Shown here: positions 41,701-56,700 of the stretch, one piece after another
How the letters are laid out: the number at the start of each line of letters is the position of its first letter
How positions within the stretch are numbered: position 1 is the first letter of the stretch
From: Verrucomicrobiota bacterium
GTDB taxonomy: Bacteria; Verrucomicrobiota; Kiritimatiellia; SS1-B-03-39; UBA6053
Reading direction: 5' to 3'
Length of the DNA: 64,000 bases
NCBI GenBank assembly: GCA_020831635.1
Contig: JAFIGC010000004.1
Location: forward strand, 1-64,000
Position numbers and translations under genes: made by a program
The notes under the pieces: generated by a model
Seen by the model: the letters and a program-made list of their open reading frames with translations, nothing else
The model's database searches: none
Told to the model about the DNA's origin: nothing

Positions 41701-44700
41701 GAAGACGAGGAGTCCATCCAACGCGAAGGCATCCCCATTGGCCAACATGGCTTCTTCCAAGCCGCGGTTCAGGTCTTCGATGAGGTCGTTTCGGCTCAAA
41801 TTGTCAAAGGTATCCCGAACGGGCACGAGATAGTTCGTGCCGTTCACTTGCAGGTTGAGGGTTCCGTTGCCGGTGACGGCGGTATTCAGGGTGCTGTCAC
41901 CGCGGATGGATGCGGGCGTGTCTTGGCTGCCGAGCACGGCCTGTCCGATCATGGCCCCGTTTACGTAGCCCAATTCGGCCAAAGCGGTCTGCGAGCCTTC
42001 GACGGCGTAAATTTCCAAGGCTTCGACATCACTGCCGGCGGTCGGGCCGATGGCGATGCGGTCCCCGAGGTAAATCGCAACCAGGCGCGAGGCGAGACCC
42101 GCGCCGGACAGCGCGGAATTCAGGTCGTTCAACAGATCGCCCACTTCGGCGTTGTTGCCCGTGCCCGAGAGGGTCAACCGAACGGGCGCCGAACCATTGA
42201 TCCGCAATTCGACTTCGGGATTGCCTCCGGATTCCGCCGGGGTGAGGCGGAAGTTCTCGGCGCTGACTTCGTTCGCGGCAAGCAACCAAGCCCGACCCAG
42301 GGAGTAGGCGGTTTCGGGGGTGTCGTTGCGTCCACCCTGCTCGGTCTTGTCGGGGAGGATGGCGTTGCCGGACATGGTGTTGACGACGTTGTCCCCACTG
42401 CCGACATCAGTCCAAACCGAAACTTGTACGGTGGGTCCGATGTTGATGATGTCGTTGCCGCCCAAGGCGTCGATGATGATGGCGAGGAAGTCGTCTTCGG
42501 CGGGCAAGGTGCCGGCGGGGAGGTCGCCATAGAGCGGATCGCCATTGGCATCCTTGGCGCCAAAGCTCAATTTCACTTGGGCGTCGAAGGTGAAGTTTCC
42601 GTTGTTGTTGGTCAGACGGGTAATGATGTGGCGACCGCCAAGGAGGCCGGGCTCGGTGACGTAATCCACGGAGATGACGTCATCGGCGTTGGTGCCGCGA
42701 TAATACCAAACTTTGTCGGTTTCCTGGGCATATTGCTTCCATTCGTCCCCGGCGAGTCCACCATCCATCGTGTCCATGGAGGTGCCGTCGGCGCGCCAAA
42801 GGGTGTTGTTGCCGCCTTGACCGTAGAGGAAATCCAAGCCGGTGCCACCATAAAGGTGGTCGTCAAATTGATTGCCGAGAATACGGTTCAAGCCGGTATC
42901 TTCGATTTCGTAAATGCCGCCGCCGTCATTGTCGCGCAATTCGCCGGTTTCGGCATCGACGTAAATGCCGAATTGGGAAACGAATTGAATGACATTGGTT
43001 TGGGCGGTGACCGTCAGACGGTCCCCGCTGCTGCCAAAGTGAATGTACTGTTCGAGGCGAACCAGATGGCCGTCGTCCTCCACCCGTGCCAGGGCGGCAT
43101 TAAGCAGGTCCACCAATTCGGACAACGTGGTTTCCTCGTGGGTATCTTCGGCCCTGACAATCAATTCGTAGGCACGTCCGGCATTGAGGCGGATGGTGAA
43201 TTGGGCGTCGCCGCTGAGTTCCCCGAAGACTTTGCCCAGGTCTTCGTCCTCGGTGATGTCCAGATCTGCGGTGGCCAGTTCGCCTCGACCCGTCATATTG
43301 GGCACGAAGTTGAGTTCCTGGTTGGCGGGATCGCCCGCGCCCACGTCGATTTGCAGCAAGGTGCCGGCGGTTTGCAGCACAATGCGGTTGCCCTCGCGCA
43401 CCGCTTCCACCACCAAAGCGAGGTTGGCGTGGGTTCCGTCGTGGAAGGTGGCGTCGGCAATGGCCTCATTGATGTCGTCAACCAGCATATCGAGGGTGAG
43501 GTTGGCACGGGAACGCGTGAAGGGCACCAAGATATCCACGGGACGGCCTTCGGACCCTACGACCAAGGTGAAATGCATGTCCCCGGCGAGATTTCCGGTC
43601 AACGGGGCGTCCGCCTCTCCGATGATGCGCAGGATGTCGCTGCGGTCCACCACTTGGAGTTGGTCGATTTTACTGCGGAGGAGCAAGTCGAACGTTCCGT
43701 TGTCTTCATCAAGTAACGCGGAGAATTCCAAGAAGGAACCCAGGCGCAGCAGGTTGCCTTCGGGGGTGATGACTTCGTTCAGGGCACGGTTCAAAATATT
43801 GACCAAATCAAAGATATTGGCATCGGACTCCAGCACTTCAAACGCATCGCGGAAGAAGCTGACGGTGATGGGCGAGCCCCCTGCAATTGAAACCTGGAAT
43901 TTGATTTCATCGGGCAAGCTGTCAATGACATCGAGATCGGGGATGCCAAGATTGATGGAGGGGCGACCGGTCACTTCGGTGGTGGAGGGAAGGCCGAACA
44001 GGTCTCTGACGCCAGCGTGCTCGGCGGCGATGCCCACCTCGGTGCCGCGGGTGGTAAAGGTGAGACGGTCCCCTTCCCTGCCGACAGTCATGACAAGGGA
44101 GAGATCGACGATGCGACCGTCCACAAGACGTCCCATGCGCAAGGCGTCCTGAATATTGACGATCAGATCGGAGATGCTTTCATTTTCCAAAGTATTTTCG
44201 GCGCGCACCAACACTTCGATGGGATTGTTCTCCGAACCGATGAAGAACGCGAAACGCGCGTCGTTTTGCAGACGTCCGGTGGGCGGCAAATCGTCGGTGC
44301 CAACCAAACGCAGGGTATCGGCGCCTTCGCTGAAGTTGGTCACGAAGAGGGGATCTTGAACGGGCAGATGCAATTCGGGCTGGGCGGGGAGGACGACCCG
44401 GGTTTCCCCATCCACGAAATGCAATTGGGCGATGGAGGGGTCGTTGGGACCGCCGCGGTTGGGATCATCCGACCAGGCAAAGAGGAAGTTGGGGCCTTTG
44501 CCGCCGATGATATCGTCGTTGCCCTGGCCGCCATAGATGATGTTGACATCGTCGGGCGATCCTTCGGCGGGTCCGTCGCCCCAGAGTTGGTCGTCACCGC
44601 CGAAGCCGTAAATGATATCAGAGCCGAAGCCGCCGAAGATTTGGTCGCGTCCATTGGAACCGAAGATGATGTCGTCGCCGGGCCCGCCGTCAATGACCGA

Positions 44701-47700
44701 GACAAAGTCGCGACTGCGTTCGATGAGTTGGGACACGTCGAGGGCATTGCGTCCTTGGGCAAAGCCAAGGATGTCGTCGCCGCCCAAGCCGCTGATGCGG
44801 ATTTGTTCGACCAAGGGCATCCCCTCGTCATCCCGCCAAGTGGAAAGGATGGTGCGACGGGCCGGGGCGCCGTCCGGTGCTTCGGGATGCTTGAAGAATC
44901 GTATGGGCAGATTGTCCTCGTCCATCCAGTTGTTGAGAATATCCATGGGATCGACGAGGCGCATGTCCACGCCTTCCTTGGGCAGCCAGATGGAGAGATC
45001 CACCACCATTTGGCCGACGCCGAGTTGATTTTCCTCGAAGCCAAGTTCATTCAATCCATTGACACCGGTGAGGCCGCCGGTGAAGTCACTGAGGCTCAAG
45101 GTGGCGTATTCCCCGAAGTCCCGGGTGACGAAGGCAATGGTTTGCCCGCGTTCCACGACTTCAATCATACCCGCCAAATTGCTTTGATTGATGGCTTCCT
45201 GCATTTCCGCGACCAAGATGGAGAGGGGACCATTCGCCTGGACGGAAATCTTGTCCGTGAAGACGGGCGCGTTTTCATTGTACTGCAAGGTGAGCCGGAA
45301 ATCCTGCTTGAAGGCGTAATTGTCCACGGTCACGGCGCTGGGATTGCTGCTCAGTAGGGCGGTTTCCCCGGAAATGATGATGAAATCATTGAAATCCGTG
45401 CCTTCCACGAGCAGAATGTCGGTGGCATTGTCGTCCAGGACATCGTTTTCGAACTGGTTGCCGAAGAAGCCGTCGATGACATTGCCATACACTTGGTAGT
45501 ACCAGCGGGTATCGAGCACGAGGATGTCCACGCCGGTTCCGCCGTAGAGGGTATCGAGACCGTCGCCGCCTTCGAGCCAGTCGCTGCCGCCGCCGCCCCA
45601 GAGGACGTCGTTGCCTCCGCCGCCGTGAAGCACATCGTCGCCGGGACCGCCCACCAACAGATTGGGGCCACCCACCTCGAATGGGCCTTCTCCGGGACCA
45701 CGCTCATTAAAGGCGTAGTTCGGTCCAATCAGGCTGGAGCCGCCGAGGAAGTTGTTCCCGCCCACGCCGAAGAGGCGATCTTGGCGGATGTTGCCGTAAA
45801 TTTGGTCGTTGCCGGTGCCGCCGCGCAAATCGGTGCCGAAGTAATTCCACTGATCTTCGTTGTCCGTGGGGGCCCAGCCATAGATCTCGTTTTGACCGGC
45901 CACGCCATGAACCCGTTGACCCAATTGCGAGCTGGGTCCGTCGCCATGATCGGAGAATTCCACGTGTGTGGGGCCACGATAATAGGCGTAGGCATGGAAG
46001 GGTGCGTTCGGCTGGTTGATCAAGGCTTCCTGCACGTCGGCGGCGTTACTGATGCCGAGTTCAATCCAAATGTTCAAGTAGGGCTGGTCCGCGTGTGCAT
46101 CGAAATCGATGGTGACGCCACTGCCGTCGGAGCCTCGATCAATGAAACGGATCTCCCAACCGTCAAATGCGGACAGCGCTTCGATGGAGCGGAGTTCGAT
46201 GTCGTTGTTGCCGCCCACGAAGTTGAAGACACTGTGGAAGAAGCCGTTGCCGGGATTCACTTCTTTGCGTGTGGATTTTTGGGAAATGGCGTTGTAGGTG
46301 ATGCCGTCGATTAGGATGGTTTCCACGGTGTGTCCACCGAAGGTCAACACATCACTGGCGCCCCCGTCGGGGAAGATGCGGTCGTCTCCGCGTCCACCGT
46401 AAATCTGGTCGCGTCCGGTGTAGAATCCGCGGTAGATGAAGTATTCGAAGGGTTGGGCGGGGGTTCCGGGCTGTCCAACGCGCATGGAGGGATCGATGGC
46501 ATCAAAGCTGTTGAGGAAGGGGAAGTCGCCGCGGATGACGCTGCCGTTGTCGCCACTGCGGATCACGTCGTCCCCGCCGCCGCCGGTGACGATGTTGCTG
46601 CCGGCGCCGCTGTTGATGTAGTCGTTGCCGGGGCCGCCGTCGATGTCGTCATTTCCGCCGCCGCCGAAGATGATGTCGTCCCCGTACCCCCCGCGGAGGA
46701 CGTTGTTGCCATCGCCGACAAATCCTTCCAAGTGTTGTCCGTTCACGGCGATGGGCGTGATCAGAGGCGGATTGTATCCGGTGGGGTTTTCGGCTTCAAG
46801 GGTCTGCCAATTCGGGGGCAATTCGAATTTTTCTTCCACGGATTCGCCGTCAAGCACGCGCAGGTTTCTCCAAGGAATTTGCGGGTCGCCGCCCCAAAGG
46901 ATGTCATTGCCGCCATCCCCCCAGATGTGGTCGTTTCCGGTGCCGCCGATGAGCAGGTCATCTCCGGGACCGCCCATGAGGATGTCGTTGCCGGGTCCGC
47001 CGAAGATGAGGTCGTTGCCGCCGGAACCGGTATGGGTGGAGCGAATCATTTCCACCATGTATTCGCCGTTGACGGGGCGGATGCGCCCATTGTCTCCGAT
47101 GATGATGTCGTCACCGGGACCGCCATCGAGCACGTCGTTTCCGTAGCCACCGAAGATGATGTTGTTTCCGGAGTTGCCCACGCCCCAGTTGATCACGTTA
47201 TCACCGCCCAAATTGGGATAATCCACCACGCCTTCGGCTTCGGGCATGCCCGCGACCAGGGCATCCTTGAAGAGGCCGCTGAGTCCGGCATATCCGACGA
47301 AGGCGCGGGTTTCGAGTTCGTTGTTGTGTTCGCGGGTGGTCAACAACAACAAGCTTCCGGTCAGAGTACGTTCCAAATAACCGTTGTCGCCAAAGATGAT
47401 GTCGTCGAATGTGGCCAATGAATCGGCGGGGCTGCTGTAAATGATATCGCCATGGGCGGCGAACCCGCCGTCGCGGGTGACATAGCCGTTCTCATCGGTG
47501 GTGCGCACCATGCCTTCGAAGAAGTGGCGCCCCTGGGATTGGCCTTGGCCGCCGGAACCACCGATGATAATGTCATTGCCTTCGCCGCCAAAGATCGTGT
47601 CCAAGCCGCCATAGGTGGGATAGAGCGAGAAGATGTCGTTGTCGCGGGCGCTTTCCCGGTAGAAAATCACGGCACCATGGCTGCCGAAGATGATATCGTC

Positions 47701-50700
47701 GCCGGCGCCGCCGTCAATCCAGTCATCCCCCACCCCGCCGATGATCACATCGTTGCCGATGTTGCCATGGATGGTGTTGTTGCCGCCCGCATGGGGGTGC
47801 ACGGAGTGAACCATGGAAAGTTTGTTGAAGCGATTGCGCTCGAAGAAGGCCATGTCGCCGGCAATCACACTGTTGCCGGGGCCAACGGAAATCCAGTCGT
47901 CGCCGGGACCACCGGAGATGATGTTGTCCCCGGTGCCGCCTTCGATGCGGTCATTGCCACCGTGGTCGGGGTCGGTGGAAATGGCGTTGGCCATCAGGAT
48001 GCGTTCGTTGGGCACCCTGATGTCCTGGGAGACGTTGCGATAGACGGTGAAGTCGATCAGGCCCCAGTCGCCGAAGATCAGGTCGCGGCCATCGTCCATG
48101 GTGCCGCCGCGAATCCAGTCGTCGCCATTGCCGCCCATGATGATGTCGCTGCCCATGTTGCCAAAGAGGTCGATGAGATCGTTGCCACCGTATTCCGGGT
48201 CCCTGGAACGAATGCGCAGCACGTTGTCATTGGCGTCCCGCTCGATATAGCCGCCGTCTCCCAGCAGGATGTCATTGCCGCGTCCACCGCTGATGATGTC
48301 GCCGCCGCGGTGCAGGAGGGCTTGACCCGTCGTATTGGAGGTGGGCGCGGCGGGCAGGTCCATGCCCACCCAATTCGGGACCGTCAGAATCAGGTTGTCG
48401 CCATTCACATGGCTGACGCGGAAGAGCCCCTCTTTGGCGGAACCGCTTTGGAAGCTGACGTAAACGACCATGCCCACGGCCATGCCGTGTCCGGGCGCGG
48501 TCAAGGTCAGTACGCCGTTTTCGACTTTGTAGGTGCCGTTGAGGTTGGCGATGCTCATGTCGCCATTGCCGCCGGTGCCGCCGATGATAATGTCGTTTCC
48601 AGGTCCACCGATGAGCACGTCGCGTCCGCCCCACTGCGGGTGCGTGGTCCAAATGTCGTTGGCTTGCTCGGAACCGTCTCCGCGCACCACGACGGCGTTG
48701 TCACCGATAATCAGATTGGGCAGGGATTCCCAACCGCCGTGTATGATGTCGTCCCCAGTCCCGCCGATGAGAATGTTGCTGCCGCGGCTGGCGGTGGGCT
48801 GGAAGCCTTCGGCGACGTTGATGCGGTCGTTACTGCCCCATTCGGGATCGATGGTTTCGATGCGCAACACCTTGAGGTCGGAATTGCGGGTGATTCGCGC
48901 GTTGGCGCCGACGATGATGTCATCGCCCCGGTCGCCGTTGAGGACGTTGCCGCGGTTGTGGACGTTGTCCGTCCGGAAATCGTGCATGGCGCCCCCGACG
49001 ATGATGTCGTCGCCATTGCCGCCGTGAATAACGTCTTCGCCCCCGAATTCGGGATCAGTTGACCAGAGGTCCCAGGCTTGGGGCGAGCCATCCGCGAAGA
49101 CGGCCACGCCATTGTCCCCGAAGAGCACGTCATTGCCGGCGCCGCCGTAAATCACATCGTCCCCGGTGCCGCCAAATACGTAGTTGAGACCGTTGGACCC
49201 GGCGTAAATGGTGTCGTTGCCGCCATGCACGTCGTTTTCTTCGGTGATCATGCGCAGCAATTGATAGCTGGAATTGCGCAGGAAACGTCCATTGTCTCCA
49301 ATGATATAGTCGTTGCCGGAGCCGCCGTGCAGGGTGTCATTGCCGCCGCCGCCGAGAATCAAGTCGGTGCCGTTGCCGCTGCGAATGGTGTCGTGACCGT
49401 AGGCGCCGTGGTAGTGGGTGAAGACGTTGTAATTGGCGTTCTCGCCATCCCATTTAAAGCCGCGGCCCACCACCCCGTGATCCCCGAAGAGAATGTCATC
49501 GCCGTTTCCGGTGGTGATGTCGTCGTTGCCTTCGCCGCCGAAGATCACGTTGTCGCCGGAAGTTGCGGTGATGACGTTGCCGGTGCCGTGGTCGGTGGCC
49601 CGAACAAAACCATCGCCCGACCACACTTCGCCGGAAACCATGCCGGTGATCTCGCCATTGTCGAACATGACCCGTCCCTGATCGCCGAAGACGACGTCAT
49701 GGCCGGCGCCAATGTTGATGGTGTCGGACCCGTGTCCTCCAATGGCGATGTCGTCCCCGGAACCGCCGGTGATGGTGTCGTTGCCGCCGTGTTCAGGAGC
49801 GATGCCTGCGAGCATGGTCAAATTACCGGGATCGGCAAAGCTTGTGGCCGTGGTTTCAAAGCGGACATTGTCCCCGACAAAGACATTGCGACCGGACGGG
49901 CTGGAAAGGATGTCGTTACCAAAGCCGCCGACGAGAATGTCGTCCCCGGAACCGGAGGTCAGGGTGTTGGTGCCGCCGCGCCCGGTATCGATGGATTGAT
50001 ACACGCCGATCCGAACGTCGGCGCTGTCACCGAAGAGAATGTTGTCGCCTTCGCCGCCATCAATGGTGTCGTTGCCAAGCCCCCCGATAATGATGGCATT
50101 GCCACTGCCGCCGTGGGCGGTGTCATTGCCGGCATGAACGTCGTTGACCAAGCTGGTGGCCCGAATCGCTTCATGCGCGTCATTGCGCTGGACTTCGCCA
50201 TTATCCAGCATCAGAAGGTTTTGTCCGCCGCCAGCGGTCACATGGTCATCTCCGGAACCGGCAATGACGATGTTGTTGCCTTCGCCGGTGCTGATGGTGT
50301 CGTTTCCACCGTGGGCGGTATCGGTGGAACCAAGGCTGTTCCCGTAGCTGCCGCCAAAGTTGATGAAGCCGTTGTCGCCGATGATGACGTCATTGTCGGG
50401 CCCACCGGTAATGGTGTCGTTGCCCACACCGCCAATCACGGCGTTGTCATTGGAACCCACGTCGATGGTGTTGTGGCCGCCGAGGGAAGGATCGATGGAT
50501 TCGAGGCGTTCGACGACGGAGGTCGAGGCGCGCCGCACCCTGCCGGAGTTGCCGACAATAAAGTCGCGGCCTTCGCCACCGGTGATGGTGTCGTTGCCAA
50601 AGCCGCCGAAGACCACGTCCACGCCGGAACCGGTTTGAATGGTGTCGTTGCCGCCGGTGCTCGGGTCGGTGGTCCAGGCGTCCCAAGCTTCTGAGCTGCC

Positions 50701-53700
50701 GTCGCCCAGCACCGCGACCCCGTGGTCACCGAAGATCACGTTGTTGCCTTCTTCGACGGTGATATTGTCGTCCCCCGGTCCGCCGAAGATAATGTTGTCG
50801 CCGCCACCCCCGGAAATGGTGTCGTTGCCGCCATTGGCCGTATCCACGGTGGCGGCGCGCCTGACCGCGCCGTCCACCAACACCGCCGAACCGTGGTCGC
50901 CGAAGATGACATCGTTGCCGGTACCGCCGGTGATGGTGTCGTTGCCGAATCCGCCGACGATCAGGTTGACCCCGGCGATGCCTTTGATGATGTCATTGCC
51001 TCCGAAGGTGTGGTGGGTGGTTTGGAAGCTGTTCAGACGACCCGCGGCGTGGCTGAGATTCAGGGTGGCGTTGTCGCCGAAAATGTAGTCATTGCCATGG
51101 CCACCGGTGAGTTCGTCATCGCCACCGCCGCCGATGATGAAGTTGTTCCCGGCATCCTCGGGGTCATTTTCCACGGTGATGGTGTCATTGCCACTGACGT
51201 TGGCGAGGCTCACGACTTGGCTGGCAAGATTGTTGGAGGTCAAGTGGATTTGGGCGTTGTCGCCAATCAACACGTTGTTGCCGGATTCCCCGGTGAGAAG
51301 ATCGTTGCCCGCGCCACCCACGAGGATGTTGTGACCGCCGCCGGAGGAGATTTCATCGTCCCCGCCGATGGTGGAATCCACATACAGAATGCCTCCACTG
51401 ATGCGGCCCAAGTCGCCCACGAGGATGTCATTGCCGGGTCCACCGATGATTTCGTCGTCTCCGGCGCCACCAAAGACGATGTTGTTGCCACCCAAGGATA
51501 CGTCAATGGTGTTGTTGCCGCCGGGGGCGTTGAGGGTGGCCACGGTGCCGACCTGGCCTTTGTCGCCATAGATCACGTCATTGCCTTTGCCGCCGTAAAT
51601 GGTGTTGCTTCCCCCGCCACCCATGATCCAGTTGTCACCGTCGGTGCCGTAAATGGTATCGTCGTCCACGCCACCATAAATGATATCATTCCCGATGCCG
51701 CCGCGGATGATATTGTTTCCTGCGTTGCCGTAAATGGTGTTGTTGCCTTCTTTCCCCCAGATTTTGTCATTTCCGGAGCCGCCATGTATGATGTCGTTTC
51801 CGGTACCGCCGCGCAACTCATTGTTGCCCGCGGTGCCATATATAATGTTGTTGCCTGCGGTGCCCCAAATCTTGTCGTTGCCCTCGCCGCCGTGAATCTC
51901 GTCGTTACCTTTACCGCCGTGGATCACGTTGTCTCCACCGTCCGCGTAAATGACGTTGGTGCCGGAACTGGTTTGGGCGAGCACTTCGTCGTCGCCCTCG
52001 CCCACGGAGACGATGTTGGTGCCGCCGAAGATATGGATCAGATCGTTGCCGCCTCCAGTATAGATTTCGTTCTCGCCCCCGTGGAGGGTCACGGTGACAT
52101 TTTCATCCCCGCCATACACCAAACGGTTCGTTCCACCGTCAAAAGAAGCGTTCACCGAGGCGGTCACCTCTTCGTCGATGTACAGGAAGTCATTGCCATC
52201 GCCCATATGGGCTACGATGTTGGTGATCCCGGTGAAGGACTGCTCAAAACCCCAGGCACGGACAATGGTTTTGCCATTCTCTTCGTAAATCCCGTATTCT
52301 TCGTTCACGAGATTCTTGAATTCTCCGCCGCGCAAGTGGGCGCGTTCGCCCACGTTCAAGTAAAGGGTGCTGCCCGATTTGGTGGCCAGTGTCGGCGGGG
52401 GTCCCCAGTTCCAAGAAATACTACCGCGCATGCTGATGGGACCCACTTTGATGGTGAGACGAGCTTCCGCTTTGACGGCGGTAATGGTGATGCCGGCGCT
52501 AATGCTGGCCAGATTCACCCGGAAGCGAATGATTCCAATCTTAATGGAAATCCGAACCCCACCCCAAAGCTCGGCGGAAAATCCATTGTGGCTGAAGTTC
52601 ACGGAAACACCGCCATAGACCTGGAAGGGACCCAGTGGGATGGTGAACTCGGCGGTGCCGGTGACGCTGAAGGTGCCGTCGGATCGGAACCACCCGTTCA
52701 CGCCGACGGAGAAGACATTGAAGATATTCAGGGAAAGTTGGTCGATGCGGAACTCGAAGATGCCGTTCTCAAAGCGAAGCGTCATGTCGCCCACGCCTTT
52801 GAACAAGAGGAGCGCCACTTCGGCCCGCACACGGACCAAGAAACTGTTGGCGGCCACGGTACGGTCCAAAAGCGTGCGGGCTTGGTTGCTGGTGTTGATG
52901 TTCAGCGTAAAGGTTCCCTCGACATTCAACGGCCCCAGCCCCATGCTGGCATTGATGTCAATGAGCAGCACCAGATGGCCGGAGTTGGTGATGATGGCGC
53001 CACCGACAACATTCAAACGCCCGAAGGGACCGAAACTGGCACTGGCCTCGATTTCCAACTGCATGCCCTCATCGTCCACCCGAAGTTCAACGCGACCATC
53101 GATATTAATGAACCCGGCCACGGAGATTTGACCCGCCACGAGCAGGTAGAAGGAATTGGCAGTCAAGGTTTCCGTGGTGAAGTTACCCGTTGGAACCCCC
53201 GTATCGGGATCAATTTCCATGACCTTGACTTCTTGCCCCTCATCGGTCGTATTGAGTTGCAAGGTGACGATTCCGCCAATGGTGAACCCAACTCCATCGA
53301 TAATCGGGGCATTGCCGCTTCCGATTTGCAGGCTGCCATACATTCCGTCATCGGTAATGCCCAGTGTGCCCACGGCTCCCAAGGGATTGATCAAGGGCAT
53401 GATGAGAATGGCGGCCACATCGAGTTTGAATTCATCCGGGGTAATCACCAAACCGAGCATCCCTTCCAAACGCAAGGCGCCGTCAAACAGATCCAAATGC
53501 CCTTCAATCGCCAGTTGGAAGATGGTGTTGCCGGGCACGGAGATGTTGCCACGCACATACTCCTCGCTACCGGTATTGATTTGCACCAAAGCGCTGCCGG
53601 CAATTTCAATTGGCCCGATTTCAATTTCTACACTCACTTGAATCCCCATGGCCAAGACCACGCCATTGGGGGTGTTCAAAATGGAGAAGGCCCCTTCCAC

Positions 53701-56700
53701 GTCCATCTCCGTAAAGCCAATGTCCATGCGCATGCGCATGTAGGCATCAAAGCCTGCGGGGCCAATGATCAGTTCCAATTCTCCCTCGAACTCAATCAAA
53801 TCCACAACCGTCATCTTGCCTTCGATCATGATGCGAATCGTCCAGGCGTCCAATTCGGTGGTGATCATGTCAATGGACTGCCCATCTTCATCAAAAGCAA
53901 GCGATTGGATCGATTGCGTGGTGGAGGTCAGGTTGACTTCCAAGACGAATTTGCCGGAAATATCCAGGATGCCGGGCGCGCCGAAGCTTGCGGTCAGGAA
54001 TAGATTCATGGCTCCAACCACGCCCTGCTGGTTGATGCGCAGGATGCCCAGCGCCCGCATCTCCCCGAGGAAGAAGTCGGCGCCCGCATCGATCATAATC
54101 TCGATTTCCGTCTCGCTGATCTTCAGATAGAACCGCCCCTGAAGGGTGAGCAGATCGGGTCCGAAAGGAATGCCCAGTTTGGCCAGACCCTGAACGTCAA
54201 TGATGAAGTACATCTGGTCATCGTCAAAGGTCCCGTCCAAGTTGCGGGGGCCGCCGGGAATAATGATTTCATCCTCGCCCACCACATCCCGAATAAACGA
54301 CGGCACGCTCACCACCACTTCCTCGCGGAAGGTGTTGAAATAGGACTCGATGGAGCCGGTGATGAAGATGCCGGGCAGATCCAACTTGGCCTGCAAGACC
54401 AGCATGCCCGCGAAACCGGGTAGCGGAACGCCTTCGATCTCGGTCGGTCGGACCACGAACAGGGCCCGGCCACGGGCGGTGAGCAGTTCATTTCCCTCCG
54501 GTCCAATGAAAATGCGGCCATCCACCAGGAATTCAAAGCTCTGGGTGTTGACCAACAGCGAGAAAGCGCCGGAGGCGTAGAACAGGGTGGTATCGCCGAA
54601 CTCAAACTCCGCCCGGACATATCCGGCGATGAGCAGGGACTTGGGCATCAAAGTGAATTCTTGGGTTTCCCCGCGAATGACCAGGCGAATGTCTTCGGGC
54701 GCCTCGGGATTCTCGATGTCCGTGAAATCCATCATTTGCACGAAGAACTGCTGGGCGTTGTCCAGATCATCGATCCGCCAGAGACTGCCTTGCACGGTGG
54801 TCCAGACGTTCACGGTATTGCCCAGGGTGATGCCCGCGTCTTGCAACAGGGACAGGATCTGTGCGGGAACCTCGCCGTTGCCCAAGGCGGCGGCCACGGA
54901 ACCGCTGTAGGACATCTCCGCCTGGCCACCGCCCAAGAGTTGCAAGATGTCCCCGGGAATGCCTTCCAAGGTCAGGGTCTCGATTTTCTCCGTGCGGGTG
55001 GTGTTGATCTGGATGGTGCCGGCCATCTTGAAATCAATGCCGATGTTTTGCAGGAAGTCGAAGTTGGATTCCAACTTCATGACCCCCCAAACTTGCGGCA
55101 GGTTCAAATCGTGCGTAAAGGAATTCGAGGGCACCGGCAGACCCAAGTCCGACAACAGTTCCCCGAGCGTCACCGAATCGGCCCCGCCGGCGGAGGCGTT
55201 CACATACAGGACGCCCGCGACCGAACCCAAGTTTCCGAGGGCAATGAGTTTGACGGTGCCGCCAAATTCGAGTTTGAACCGCACCCCGGTTCCGGCCCCC
55301 TCGGGATCGTCGATTTCCGTGGCTTCGAATGTCACGAACCCGCGCACGTCGATGATGGGCTCGTCGGTGAACCCGCCCGCATCCAGCAAATACCCGCCGG
55401 ACAATTCGATGAAGAAGGTCGGCGCGGGTTTGCGCACGAAGAAACTGGCTTCAAAGGCGGCGGATTCGTTGCCGTTGATGTCGGTCCAGGCGCCTTCATC
55501 CATGCCCAGGGTCACGGTCAGGGTGTCGGCGGTGGAACCGATGTCGATGTTGCCTTCAAAACGGAAACGGAACCGATTGCCTTCCACGTGTTCCACCGCC
55601 GTGATGGTCAGCCCACTGACCAGATCCCCGTTCAATCGCATTTCCAGCCAAAGATCGGAGGCCTGCACGGAATTCGGATCCACGGCCCCGGCGCCGTTGT
55701 TGCCCACGCCGTTGAGTTCCAACTCGAAGAAGCGTCCGGAACCTTCGTCAAACAATTCGCTGTCGGAATCGTTCAGGTCAAAGTCGTAGAAGTTTCCGTT
55801 TTCAGCCACGTTCACCAACGTGGCCTGCGGACGGGCCAGGGTAAAGCTGACGCTGGTTTCGCGGTTGGTGACCCCGGCGGCATCCAGGAAAGTCCCTTCC
55901 AGGAAGGTAACGGTGACTTCGCCGGGGACCAAATCGCCACTGAAGCTGTAGCGGAAAACATTGCTGCCCGCCAGTGCCCCGGGTTGGGTCGGGGTGCCGT
56001 TCACAATCAGGGAGCTGCCGTCCGAAAGGGTAATGGAAATCTCGGGATCGGCGTCCAAAATGGAATCATGGTCCATGGCCGTGCCCGTGGAAGCCGAGAA
56101 GGAAATGTCAATGTATCCCGCTTCTTCGAATTCCGTCAACCCCACGTTGGAACCGGGGACGATGTCCTCAAGTCTGGCGGTACTGCCGTCCACCATGAAA
56201 CTCAGGTTGTGCTCGGTGTTGCCGACGTTTTTGGAATCCGAGAAAGTGTTTGCGGCAATGGAGACCAAGACTTCACCGGGGACAAAGTCGCCTTCGACGA
56301 AATATCGGAAGGTGCCATTGGCGCGTTTTTCGAATTCACCGGTAAGGGCGGCGGCGGCGGCTCCGGCGCCACCCAAGGTGATGGTGGGCGCGGTTTCGAA
56401 GAGAATCTCGGCTCCGCTGGTGCCCGAGGGCAGGAAGGCAATGTCAAAGTAGCCGCGTTCGTTGAGATCGGACACCCGGATGGACGCGCCGCTGGCGGGG
56501 CTGGCCAAATTGGCGCGGGCACCGCGGATCACCACGGTTTCCTCGGAGGCCGCCGAAGCTTCCGCGGCACCACCGTCTTGCACGATCTGCGACCAGCTGC
56601 CTTCTGCGAACGTCACCGTCAATTCTCCCGGTTCCCAAGCGAACGAACCGTCGGTAATCAAATAACGGAAGCGGTTGACGCCCCGATTTCTCAGTTTGAC

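Noticed and set aside
46365..52210. CRISPR-like repetition
   Set aside because: The periodic DNA encodes in-frame RTX nonapeptides; repeats are degenerate and there are no regular spacers.
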